Assembly (NCBI GenBank): GCA_020627685.1
Contig: JAHDGK010000033.1
Span: forward strand, 1-57,606
Source: Granulosicoccus sp.
GTDB taxonomy: Bacteria > Pseudomonadota > Gammaproteobacteria > Granulosicoccales > Granulosicoccaceae
Length of the DNA: 57,606 nt
Direction: 5' to 3'
Position numbers and translations under genes: made by a program. The notes below the pieces were generated by a model, which was given only the letters and a program-made list of their open reading frames with translations, made no database searches and had not been told where the DNA came from. This document shows positions 1 to 6,440 of this stretch, in pieces. Every line of letters starts with the position of its first letter. Position 1 is the stretch's first letter.

Positions 1-911
1 CGCCTGAACCAGACCCAGTTACCATTCAGGTTTTACAGACCAATCGCGAGCATCCTGCCAATACCTGTGTTGGTACAACTGCCTCGTTAGCCCCCACGCG
101 AGATATTCACTTATCAGGGACTACCGTGGTTAATGACTCGGTGCTAACAGTGGGTAGTAATGAACAGTATGCCTACCTGTTGTTCAATCTAGTTGATGTA
201 CCTGCGACAACTGCAGACTATGCGCTTCAGATGTTTACTGAGCAGACCAACGATTCCACAGCTGTTTCAGCCTATCAGGGAAGTTCATCTGACTGGTCTG
301 AGTCATCGTCGTTTGAGCAACTGCCCTACCCGGCTGTTCGACTAGGCGAAGAAACACTGACCTTCAATACTCCTGGCTATCAGCTCATTCACCTGCAAAG
401 AGATATGTTGAGTCAAGGGCCGGAAACCATCATCGTGGCCGTTGCCAATAACAGCAGCAATGTGCTGTTGCGCTCAACCGAAACAGACTTTGAACCTCGG
501 TTAAAAATCTCTGGCACAGGTGATTTTTGCAATCAATATACGCAAAGCCGTGAAAGCCGATTGGCGGCTGAAGCAGCAGCACCTGAACCCAACCCAAGCG
601 ATACAACAGATTCAACTAATAGTAATGACGATGCGCCTTCTCAATCCGATGAGAATGCAACAAGTGATACTTCAGCCGACGACAACAACGCATCTAGTGA
701 TGATGCTCAAAGCCCGGAAGATGATGCGCCACCCGCTGATGACGACCCGAACACGAACAATCCTTTTGAGGTCACTGATCCTAATGCGGATTCATCCACC
801 AATGAGAGTACGTCAGGAGGTAGCTCTGGCGGTGCGCCGAACGTTTCTTTGTTGCTACTGATCGGTGTAGCCGCGTGGACAAGACGTCGGCTACTTCGTT
901 CGAGTTGCTAA
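1..911 (+). CDS. Secreted repeat/CBM-like protein with acidic linker and GlyGly-CTERM-like tail (5' partial)
   Basis: The reading frame is open from the window edge (codons begin at base 3), so the N-terminus lies outside; the GTG at 126 is only an internal codon. The visible first part (to about base 520) is a beta-rich segment with 'EQYAYLLFNL' and 'PRLKISG', which resembles DNRLRE/CBM-type surface modules. It is followed by a long low-complexity linker very rich in Asp, Asn, Ser and Thr (bases 570-800). The extreme C-terminus has Ser/Gly ('GGSSGG'), a hydrophobic stretch ('VSLLLLIGVAAW') and an Arg cluster ('TRRR'). That order matches GlyGly-CTERM-like sorting tails, which are cut by rhombosortase-type proteases. 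I infer an exported, surface-processed protein. Its 3' end overlaps the end of the convergent transporter gene by 21 bases. The function of the missing part is unknown. Confidence 0.75.
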   Translation, partial: PEPDPVTIQVLQTNREHPANTCVGTTASLAPTRDIHLSGTTVVNDSVLTVGSNEQYAYLLFNLVDVPATTADYALQMFTEQTNDSTAVSAYQGSSSDWSESSSFEQLPYPAVRLGEETLTFNTPGYQLIHLQRDMLSQGPETIIVAVANNSSNVLLRSTETDFEPRLKISGTGDFCNQYTQSRESRLAAEAAAPEPNPSDTTDSTNSNDDAPSQSDENATSDTSADDNNASSDDAQSPEDDAPPADDDPNTNNPFEVTDPNADSSTNESTSGGSSGGAPNVSLLLLIGVAAWTRRRLLRSSC

Positions 912-1754
912 CCAGACCCCCAAAGCTGCCACGGCCATACCTAGCCATGCCAAAGCCGTCATTTTCTCATCCATCATAATCCAAGCAATTAGTGCAGCAG
1001 TTGGGGGTACCAGAAAGAACAGCGCACTAACCCGTGTAGCTTCTCCGTTTCGGATCATCATTAATAGAAGACTGATAGCGAGAATGGAATTACCTAAGAC
1101 AAGGTAGGCTAACGCTGCGAGAAACGTAGGGGTAATTGTCACGTTCATTGGCTCGAATAAAAAAGCCAGTGGCAAGGTACACGCGAAACCAACGATGTAC
1201 TGAACCATGTTTGACGTCAACGGGTGATGAGATACGCCAAATCGTTTTTCCCACACAGTGGCCAACGTGAATGCTATTAACGCCGTTACCGAAAACAGTA
1301 GGACGGTGACGCTAATAGGTTGTATTCCCAAATTGCCATACAACACTAAAAAAGTGCCCGTCAAGCCCAGCACCAACCCTATCCATCGTTTCGCTGAGAC
1401 ACTTTCACGCGATACCAATGGCATAAGTAGCGCCACTAAGATAGGTTGTAGCGAGGTTATTAATGCAAGACTGCCCGCAGAGCTACCTTTTACAAACGCC
1501 ATCCAGCCTGTCGCAAAATAAACCACTTGTATAAGAAATCCTACGCAGGCCAAATTCGCCCATTCATAAAGCGACTTGGGCATAGCGGGTTTATAGATCA
1601 AACAAAATGGCAGTAACAAAATAACAACGCAGCCGTAACGTATAGCTAGCAGCGTAAGTGGATCAGCATAGTTAAGTCCGATCTTGGCAACGGTAAATCC
1701 GCCGGACCAAAGCAATAAAAAGAGTGCAGGCGCTAACGTGAGTAGCCTCAACAT
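891..1754 (-). CDS. EamA/DMT-family inner-membrane transporter
   Basis: This 287-residue protein is almost entirely hydrophobic, with about ten predicted membrane segments arranged as two EamA repeats. The first starts with 'LFLLLWSGGFTVAKIGL' and the second contains 'LVPPTAALIAWIMMDEK', the typical late-repeat signature of drug/metabolite transporter superfamily members. Such proteins export or import small metabolites such as amino acids or nucleosides, and the substrate cannot be read from the sequence. The ATG at 1754 has only a weak, distant GGGA upstream. It stands alone, convergent with the preceding gene. Confidence 0.9.
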   Translation of the reverse strand: MLRLLTLAPALFLLLWSGGFTVAKIGLNYADPLTLLAIRYGCVVILLLPFCLIYKPAMPKSLYEWANLACVGFLIQVVYFATGWMAFVKGSSAGSLALITSLQPILVALLMPLVSRESVSAKRWIGLVLGLTGTFLVLYGNLGIQPISVTVLLFSVTALIAFTLATVWEKRFGVSHHPLTSNMVQYIVGFACTLPLAFLFEPMNVTITPTFLAALAYLVLGNSILAISLLLMMIRNGEATRVSALFFLVPPTAALIAWIMMDEKMTALAWLGMAVAALGVWLATRTK

Positions 1755-1781
1755 TAAGTGTGTTTTTCCCTTTGCTATGTT

Positions 1782-2045
1782 TTAGCGTAGTTGGCTATCT
1801 TTGCTGCCGCGCCGATTGAATCCTGATGCCGCTGCCTTTTCGTCAGTTTCCTCTTGGCAAGACACACACAAACGCACACCGGGTATGGCCTGCTGACGTG
1901 CTTCAGGTATGGGTTTCTCACATTCCTCGCACTCAGCAAGACTCTCGCCTTTGGGGATTTGCTGTCGCGCTCGTTTCACAGCATCACCAACGCTTGCATC
2001 GATCTGATCCTGTACCGCACCATCTCTTGACCATCCACCTGCCAT
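1782..2045 (-). CDS. ybiI: DksA/TraR-type C4 zinc-finger protein, YbiI family
   Basis: With the start at 2045 this is an 87-residue protein that aligns along its whole length with E. coli YbiI as I remember it. It opens 'MAGGWSRDGAVQDQIDASV', contains the four-cysteine finger C-x2-C ('CEECEKPIPEAR') and C-x2-C ('LCVSCQEE'), and ends with the conserved 'RRGSKDSQLR'. The open frame extends upstream to 2120, but the family length and a GAGGGG ribosome site a few bases before 2045 favour the shorter form. DksA-like zinc-finger proteins may act through the secondary channel of RNA polymerase; the role of YbiI itself is poorly defined. It lies 22 bases downstream of the aldo/keto reductase and may be co-transcribed. 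Confidence 0.88.
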   Translation of the reverse strand: MAGGWSRDGAVQDQIDASVGDAVKRARQQIPKGESLAECEECEKPIPEARQQAIPGVRLCVSCQEETDEKAAASGFNRRGSKDSQLR

Positions 2046-2067
2046 TTTCAGCCCCTCAGCGCAATCG

Positions 2068-3093
2068 TTATTCGGAAGACTTAGCCCAGAGGTTGATATC
2101 TTCCTCCGAAGCACTGGCATCGATAGCCGCTAATTCATCGGCCGTGAATTCAAGATTGGTCACAGCCTGTGCACATTGAATAACCTGCTCAGGCTTCGAC
2201 GCACCAATAAGCGCACTCGTTATACCGTTGTTTCTCAGAACCCAGGCAATAGCCATCTGAGCCAGACTCTGCCCTCTTTTAGCAGCAACATCGTTCAACG
2301 CTTTGATGCTTTCTATTGCGCGCTCAGACACAAACGCAGGGTTCAAGGATTTACCTTGTGCAGCCCGGCTACTTTCTGGAATACCGTTCAGGTATTTGTC
2401 AGTAAGCATGCCCTGCGCTAACGGGGTAAACGCGATTGACCCCATACCCAGTTCGCTAAGCGTATCTTTTAATCCGTCACGCTCGACCCAACGATTGATA
2501 ATGTTATAGCTCGGTTGATGGATAACACAGGGAGTTCCCAGACTTTTTAGAATGGCTGAAGCCTCTCGTGTTTTCTCAGAATTGTAAGAAGATATTCCCG
2601 CGTAAAGTGCACGGCCAGAGCGCACTATGTGATCCAGGGCGCCCATGGTTTCTTCTAAGGGCGTATCGGGATCGAAGCGATGCGAATAAAAAATATCCAC
2701 GTAATCCAGACCCATACGTTTCAGGCTTTGATCGCAGGACGCTATTAGATATTTCCTGCTGCCCATCTCGCCATACGGACCCGGCCACATTCGATACCCG
2801 GCTTTGGAAGAGATAATAAGTTCATCACGATAGCCCGCAAAGTCTTCGCGCAGAATCTTGCCGAATACAGTTTCTGCAGAACCTGCAGGCGGTCCATAAT
2901 TATTGGCTAGGTCGAAGTGAGTTATACCGTGATCGAAAGCGGCGTGACAGATTTCGCGTTGCGTTTGGTAGTGAAAATCATGGCCGAAGTTATGCCACAG
3001 ACCCAATGACACAGCCGGCAACAGCAAGCCGGAGTTACCACATCGTCGATACACCATTTTGCTGTATCGATCTTCAGAAGGTCTGTAAAGCAT
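2068..3093 (-). CDS. gpr: Aldo/keto reductase, YghZ/Gpr-like (L-glyceraldehyde 3-phosphate reductase family)
   Basis: This 341-residue NADPH-dependent TIM-barrel reductase has the AKR tetrad visible: Asp61 and Tyr66 ('FDLANNYGPPAGSAE'), Lys97 ('ISSKAGY') and His138 ('YSHRFD'). The phrases 'SLGLWHNFG', 'KAGYRMWPGPYG', 'IHQPSYNIINRW' and 'AFTPLAQGMLTDKYLNG' are those of E. coli YghZ (AKR14), which reduces L-glyceraldehyde 3-phosphate and methylglyoxal-type aldehydes. The ATG has a good GGGAGA site upstream. It follows the comDE-dehydrogenase genes on the same strand after 58 bases. A role in reducing an aldehyde product of that module is possible but speculative. Confidence 0.88.
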   Translation of the reverse strand: MLYRPSEDRYSKMVYRRCGNSGLLLPAVSLGLWHNFGHDFHYQTQREICHAAFDHGITHFDLANNYGPPAGSAETVFGKILREDFAGYRDELIISSKAGYRMWPGPYGEMGSRKYLIASCDQSLKRMGLDYVDIFYSHRFDPDTPLEETMGALDHIVRSGRALYAGISSYNSEKTREASAILKSLGTPCVIHQPSYNIINRWVERDGLKDTLSELGMGSIAFTPLAQGMLTDKYLNGIPESSRAAQGKSLNPAFVSERAIESIKALNDVAAKRGQSLAQMAIAWVLRNNGITSALIGASKPEQVIQCAQAVTNLEFTADELAAIDASASEEDINLWAKSSE

Positions 3094-3151
3094 AGAGGTC
3101 TCCCGTTTACTGACTAAGTCCGAGAGTTATACTACTCGCATATCACAGGTT

Positions 3152-4264
3152 TCAGGAAGGGTGTAGCACCTGAGATCCGATGTCATCAATGCTGCACAAA
3201 CCCAATTGCGCCAAGGCTATGCTCGATTCAGCTGCTAATACCTCGCATAGCTGGACCAACCCCTGTTCACCCTCTGCCGCCATAGCAAACAGTAACGGTC
3301 TTGCCATGAAGGCAAAATCGGCACCGACTGCATAGGCTTTGACGATGTCTTCACCCGATCGTAGACCGCTGTCGAAAAACAACGGATAGTCATCACCCAC
3401 TGCGTCGCGGATTCGTTTCAAGCACTCTATGGGCGGAGGCGCACTCTCTAGTTGACGGCCGCCATGACTCGACACCTGCACGGCATCCACGCCCATCGTT
3501 TTCATTCGCACGGCATCTTCTGAACTCAGCACACCTTTGACGACAAGGTTGCCTTTCCAACTTTGTCGTATTTTGTCTAGCAAATTCCAATCAGCACCCG
3601 CTCTGCTGGCGGTACGTTCGAAGGCGCCGTATTTACCCCCAAAATTGGCTAGTTCCGGACGTCCGTGAAGTAAGGTATTGATGGACCAACGCGGGTGCAT
3701 CGCAAAATCAAAAATCTGTGCAGGCCCCATTTTGAAGGGCATTTTAAAACCGCGTCTAAGCTCGCGCGGCCTGCGCCCTACTTCAGGCACATCGACAGTC
3801 ATGACAAGCGTTTTATAGCCGGAATCTTCGGCGCGTTTAATCAAGGCCTGAGAAGAATCTTCGTTACCACTGAAATACAACTGAAACCACGCATAGCCTT
3901 CAGCCATCTCTATCATGTTTTCAAGAGAGGTTGAAGCAGCCGTTGAGACTCCAACTGGAATATGCTTATCTGCAGCAAGTTTAGCCAGCCATTTATCGGC
4001 ATGCGGACTCGATAGATTACACATGCCCATTGGACTAATGCCAAACGGAAGCGCCGCTGTGTCCCCAAAGAGCTCAACAGAGATACTTCGTTTCTCGACA
4101 TTATTGAGCACACGAGGCTGCAGCCTTAGTGACCGTAAACGCTCTCGATTAAGCCGTTCGCCAAAGCCATCTCCGGCCGCCCCGTCGATGTAGTCAAACA
4201 CCATCCAGGGCAACCGCTGTTTGGCCAAACGTCTGGCATCGCTACACGTGTGTATCGAAGACAT
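3152..4264 (-). CDS. FMN-dependent alpha-hydroxyacid dehydrogenase (L-lactate dehydrogenase/LldD-like)
   Basis: This 370-residue protein is of the (S)-2-hydroxyacid oxidase/dehydrogenase family. It has the N-terminal 'FDYIDGAAGDG' segment, the FMN-binding 'SPMGMCNLS', 'WFQLYFSG' and 'VVKGVLSSEDA' (Lys that contacts FMN), and the catalytic His267 in 'SSHGGRQLE', followed by 'FDSGLRSGEDIVKA'. Members oxidise (S)-2-hydroxyacids to 2-oxoacids and pass electrons to quinone, oxygen or cytochrome. It lies 21 bases after the sulfopyruvate decarboxylase beta gene on the same strand, which suggests it makes the 2-oxoacid that the decarboxylase uses, possibly 3-sulfopyruvate from (S)-sulfolactate. Ordinary L-lactate or mandelate-type substrates remain possible. 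No clear ribosome site precedes the ATG, which fits coupling to the upstream gene. Confidence 0.87.
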   Translation of the reverse strand: MSSIHTCSDARRLAKQRLPWMVFDYIDGAAGDGFGERLNRERLRSLRLQPRVLNNVEKRSISVELFGDTAALPFGISPMGMCNLSSPHADKWLAKLAADKHIPVGVSTAASTSLENMIEMAEGYAWFQLYFSGNEDSSQALIKRAEDSGYKTLVMTVDVPEVGRRPRELRRGFKMPFKMGPAQIFDFAMHPRWSINTLLHGRPELANFGGKYGAFERTASRAGADWNLLDKIRQSWKGNLVVKGVLSSEDAVRMKTMGVDAVQVSSHGGRQLESAPPPIECLKRIRDAVGDDYPLFFDSGLRSGEDIVKAYAVGADFAFMARPLLFAMAAEGEQGLVQLCEVLAAESSIALAQLGLCSIDDIGSQVLHPS

Positions 4265-4285
4265 CGGTTGGGATGTATTACTTTT

Positions 4286-4849
4286 CTAGCCGTTACGCGA
4301 TTGCAATTCACGCATGAAACGATCGCGAATAACAACGGGGTCCATCGTGATAACAGGTACTTTAACGTTTCCTGATTCGCATTTACTAACGATGATGGTC
4401 ATTTTGTCGCCGGCCAATGCATCTTTCATGACTTGGACAGTATCTTCTGCTGAACACTCAATAACGTTTTCACAACCGCAGGCTTTCGCAACGGCGGTTA
4501 GTGATGTTTTCTTACCCGCGTAAGTAGGCTGATCACCCGTTGAGCCATAGCTACCGTTGTCAATAATAAGCAAGATAAAGTTATCAGCAACATTGTTGGC
4601 TATTGTCGGCAAAGTGCCAAGATTGGTTAGTACAGAGCCATCACCATCAATTGAAATAACTTTTTGTTTTTGTGCAAGCGCTAAACCCAGACCAATTGAT
4701 GATGCCAGGCCCATCGTGCCGAGCATGTAAAAGTTGGTAGGTTGATCGTCGAGCAGGTGCATTTCCTGGCTAGGCAAGCCAATGTTGCACACAACAAATT
4801 GATCGGAGATTACAGGAATAAGCTGCTTTAAGACTTCTGAACGTATCAT
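4286..4849 (-). CDS. comE: Sulfopyruvate decarboxylase, beta subunit (ComE-like)
   Basis: This 187-residue, thiamine-diphosphate-binding half of a two-subunit decarboxylase carries the ThDP/Mg motif: Gly69-Asp70-Gly71 ('ISIDGDGSVLTNLG') through Asn98 ('LLIIDNGSYGSTGDQPTY'). The 'MGLASSIGLGLA' stretch is also typical. ComDE converts 3-sulfopyruvate to sulfoacetaldehyde; it is known from methanogen coenzyme M synthesis and from bacterial sulfolactate degradation. The closest alternative is the phosphonopyruvate decarboxylase family, where both halves are normally fused. The gene follows comD with a 2-base gap, so the two are surely co-translated. Confidence 0.87.
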   Translation of the reverse strand: MIRSEVLKQLIPVISDQFVVCNIGLPSQEMHLLDDQPTNFYMLGTMGLASSIGLGLALAQKQKVISIDGDGSVLTNLGTLPTIANNVADNFILLIIDNGSYGSTGDQPTYAGKKTSLTAVAKACGCENVIECSAEDTVQVMKDALAGDKMTIIVSKCESGNVKVPVITMDPVVIRDRFMRELQSRNG

Positions 4850-4851
4850 GA

Positions 4852-5349
4852 TTAGTACCCATTCCAGAATGAAGCATCAGTGAGAATGGCCACTGGCTTG
4901 TTGCACATGTAAGTGTGTTTTAGGATCGCGTCGAGTTCTTCCACATCTGATTCTTTGTGGAAGTGATAAGTCGGAATATTCAATTGTGCCAGTAACGCTT
5001 TAGTGTGAACCGCCATCTCTACTTGGCAGGCAACCGGCTCACCGAGTTCACCACGATAGCTGATGATCATGGGTAACGGCATGCGGTAATACTGAGTTAA
5101 GGTGACCAGCGTATTGATGGTGACACCGATAGCGGTGTTCTGCATGATGATGGCCGGGCGCTTGCCACCCATGAAGGCGCCAGCACACAGGCCCATGCCC
5201 TCGTCTTCTTTATTAGACGGAATATGGTAGATATCTTTGCTGGCTTCGATTTTATCGATAACGCCGGCTAACTGCTTACACGGAACCGTGGTTACAAACT
5301 CAACCTTGTTATTCACAAGGTCTTGAACAATCTTGTCGTCGACTGACAC
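4852..5349 (-). CDS. comD: Sulfopyruvate decarboxylase, alpha subunit (ComD-like)
   Basis: This 165-residue pyrimidine-binding half of the ThDP decarboxylase pair contains the activating glutamate region ('IPSNKEDEGMGLCAGAFMGG', Glu50 as the likely cofactor-activating residue), 'AIIMQNTAIGVTINTL' (family 'MQNSGLGN'-like) and 'YRGELGEP'. It starts with GTG at 5349, preceded by a strong GGGGAAG site. It heads a minus-strand set comD-comE-FMN dehydrogenase-AKR. Sulfoacetaldehyde, the expected product, is normally handled by Xsc or by a reductase or dehydrogenase; no xsc is present in the window. Confidence 0.87.
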   Translation of the reverse strand: MSVDDKIVQDLVNNKVEFVTTVPCKQLAGVIDKIEASKDIYHIPSNKEDEGMGLCAGAFMGGKRPAIIMQNTAIGVTINTLVTLTQYYRMPLPMIISYRGELGEPVACQVEMAVHTKALLAQLNIPTYHFHKESDVEELDAILKHTYMCNKPVAILTDASFWNGY

Positions 5350-5425
5350 GCTACTTCCCCAAAGTTGGTTAATGGGGGAATTTTGGACTAAAACTAAATT
5401 TAACTCAAATAAAAAATATTTAAGT

Positions 5426-5450
5426 CTAACTAAACAATTATTTTAGTTAG
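5426..5450 (-). terminator. Inverted repeat spanning the LysR stop codon
   Basis: A perfect 9-base inverted repeat, CTAACTAAA and TTTAGTTAG, separated by 7 bases, spans the stop codon of the LysR gene. It is followed on the minus strand by an AT-rich run with a T-tract near 5411-5420. It lies between the regulator and comD. It could be a weak intrinsic terminator for the regulator or an operator for the com genes. The stem is AT-rich, so terminator strength is doubtful. Confidence 0.4.
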
Positions 5451-6340
5451 CGAGAAGTCTTTCCAGTGGGTTTCTTGACGGTTTGCTGAAGTTGCTCAAT
5501 GAGCTTTTCGATAAGCCGCATCTTACTATTATCGGCCCTGGAGACCACGCCCAACACGCGGGATTGCCGGGGTTCGGGCAGTCGAATTTTTCGCAATGTC
5601 GCGAATATGGCATCGGGTACGCTGACATTGGGCACGATAGATACGCCTAAATTATGAGCCACCATACTCGTTAAGGATTCAATAGATTCCATTTCCATTG
5701 AAGCCCTCACGGATACGTCATGATCGGCTAACCACCGCTCGGCCAACATACCCACCGCTGCTCGTCTTGTATGTCGTATATAGGGCATCTGTTCTAGGAT
5801 TTTCATGGGATCCCTTTTTTTAACATCTGCAGCCGTTAGCAAAATGAGCTCTTCTTCGGCAAATGGTACCCAGTTTAGGTGTGGCCCCAGATTTCCAGGA
5901 TCACTCAATATGGCGCAATCGATAGCATTTCTCTCTACCTGTTCGAGCATATCGCTGGTGAGCCCGGGCACTACCCGTATGCGTAGTTGCGGGTAAATCT
6001 GTACTAATTCTCTAACCGAAAGCGGCACCAATGCGCGGATGGTAGATGGAACAGCACCCAGCGTCAGCTCGCCATTTAATTGACCTTCCCCGGTTAATTC
6101 ATCCAGCATGGTTTCATAGGAATGCACAACCTCTCGCGCTTTGGGAACAAGCGCTAGCGCCAGTGCATTCAACTGCGGTGCTTTTTGACTACGATTAAAT
6201 AAATCGACACCCAGGTTGCTCTCAAGGCGTTTCATTTGCTGCCCCACCGCCGCCTGCGTGATGTTGATAGCATCGGCAGCGCTACTGAAACTTCCATGAT
6301 CAGAAATGGCTATGAGCGTTTTGAGAAGTGCTATGGACAG
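5447..6340 (-). CDS. LysR-family transcriptional regulator of the hydroxyacid/sulfopyruvate module
   Basis: The first conventional start (GTG at 6247) would cut the winged helix-turn-helix in half. Translation upstream in the same frame is open to a TGA at 6374 and gives a complete LysR N-terminus: 'LSIALLKTLIAISDHGSFSS', 'AADAINITQAAVGQQMKRLE', 'SNLGVDLFNRS'. The coding region therefore probably begins near the CTG at 6340 (297 residues, a normal family length) or the ATT at 6343. The C-terminal part is an effector-binding domain ('ELTLGAVPSTIRALVP', 'SLTSMVAHNLGVSIVP'). It is transcribed away from the FAD/Fe-S dehydrogenase and towards comDE, so it probably controls both. The unusual start codon, or an assembly error hiding it, is the oddity. 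Confidence 0.85.
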   Translation of the reverse strand: MSIALLKTLIAISDHGSFSSAADAINITQAAVGQQMKRLESNLGVDLFNRSQKAPQLNALALALVPKAREVVHSYETMLDELTGEGQLNGELTLGAVPSTIRALVPLSVRELVQIYPQLRIRVVPGLTSDMLEQVERNAIDCAILSDPGNLGPHLNWVPFAEEELILLTAADVKKRDPMKILEQMPYIRHTRRAAVGMLAERWLADHDVSVRASMEMESIESLTSMVAHNLGVSIVPNVSVPDAIFATLRKIRLPEPRQSRVLGVVSRADNSKMRLIEKLIEQLQQTVKKPTGKTSR

Positions 6341-6387
6341 AATCGGGTACCGTGTTGAAAGCTGGACTTCGCATCAGCGTATTCCAT

Positions 6388-6423
6388 TTGAATCAATGCG
6401 ACAATGGGCACGTTGAATCAATG
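6388..6423. promoter_or_regulatory. Two direct TTGAATCAATG repeats in the LysR/dehydrogenase intergenic region
   Basis: The 11-mer TTGAATCAATG occurs at 6388-6398 and 6413-6423, 25 bases apart. Each contains the palindrome TTGA-A-TCAA. They sit between the LysR N-terminus and the ATG of the large dehydrogenase at 6441, the expected place for a LysR operator or for the promoter of either gene. Assignment to this regulator is inference from position. Confidence 0.5.
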
Positions 6424-6440
6424 TCTGACTTTTAGCTGCA

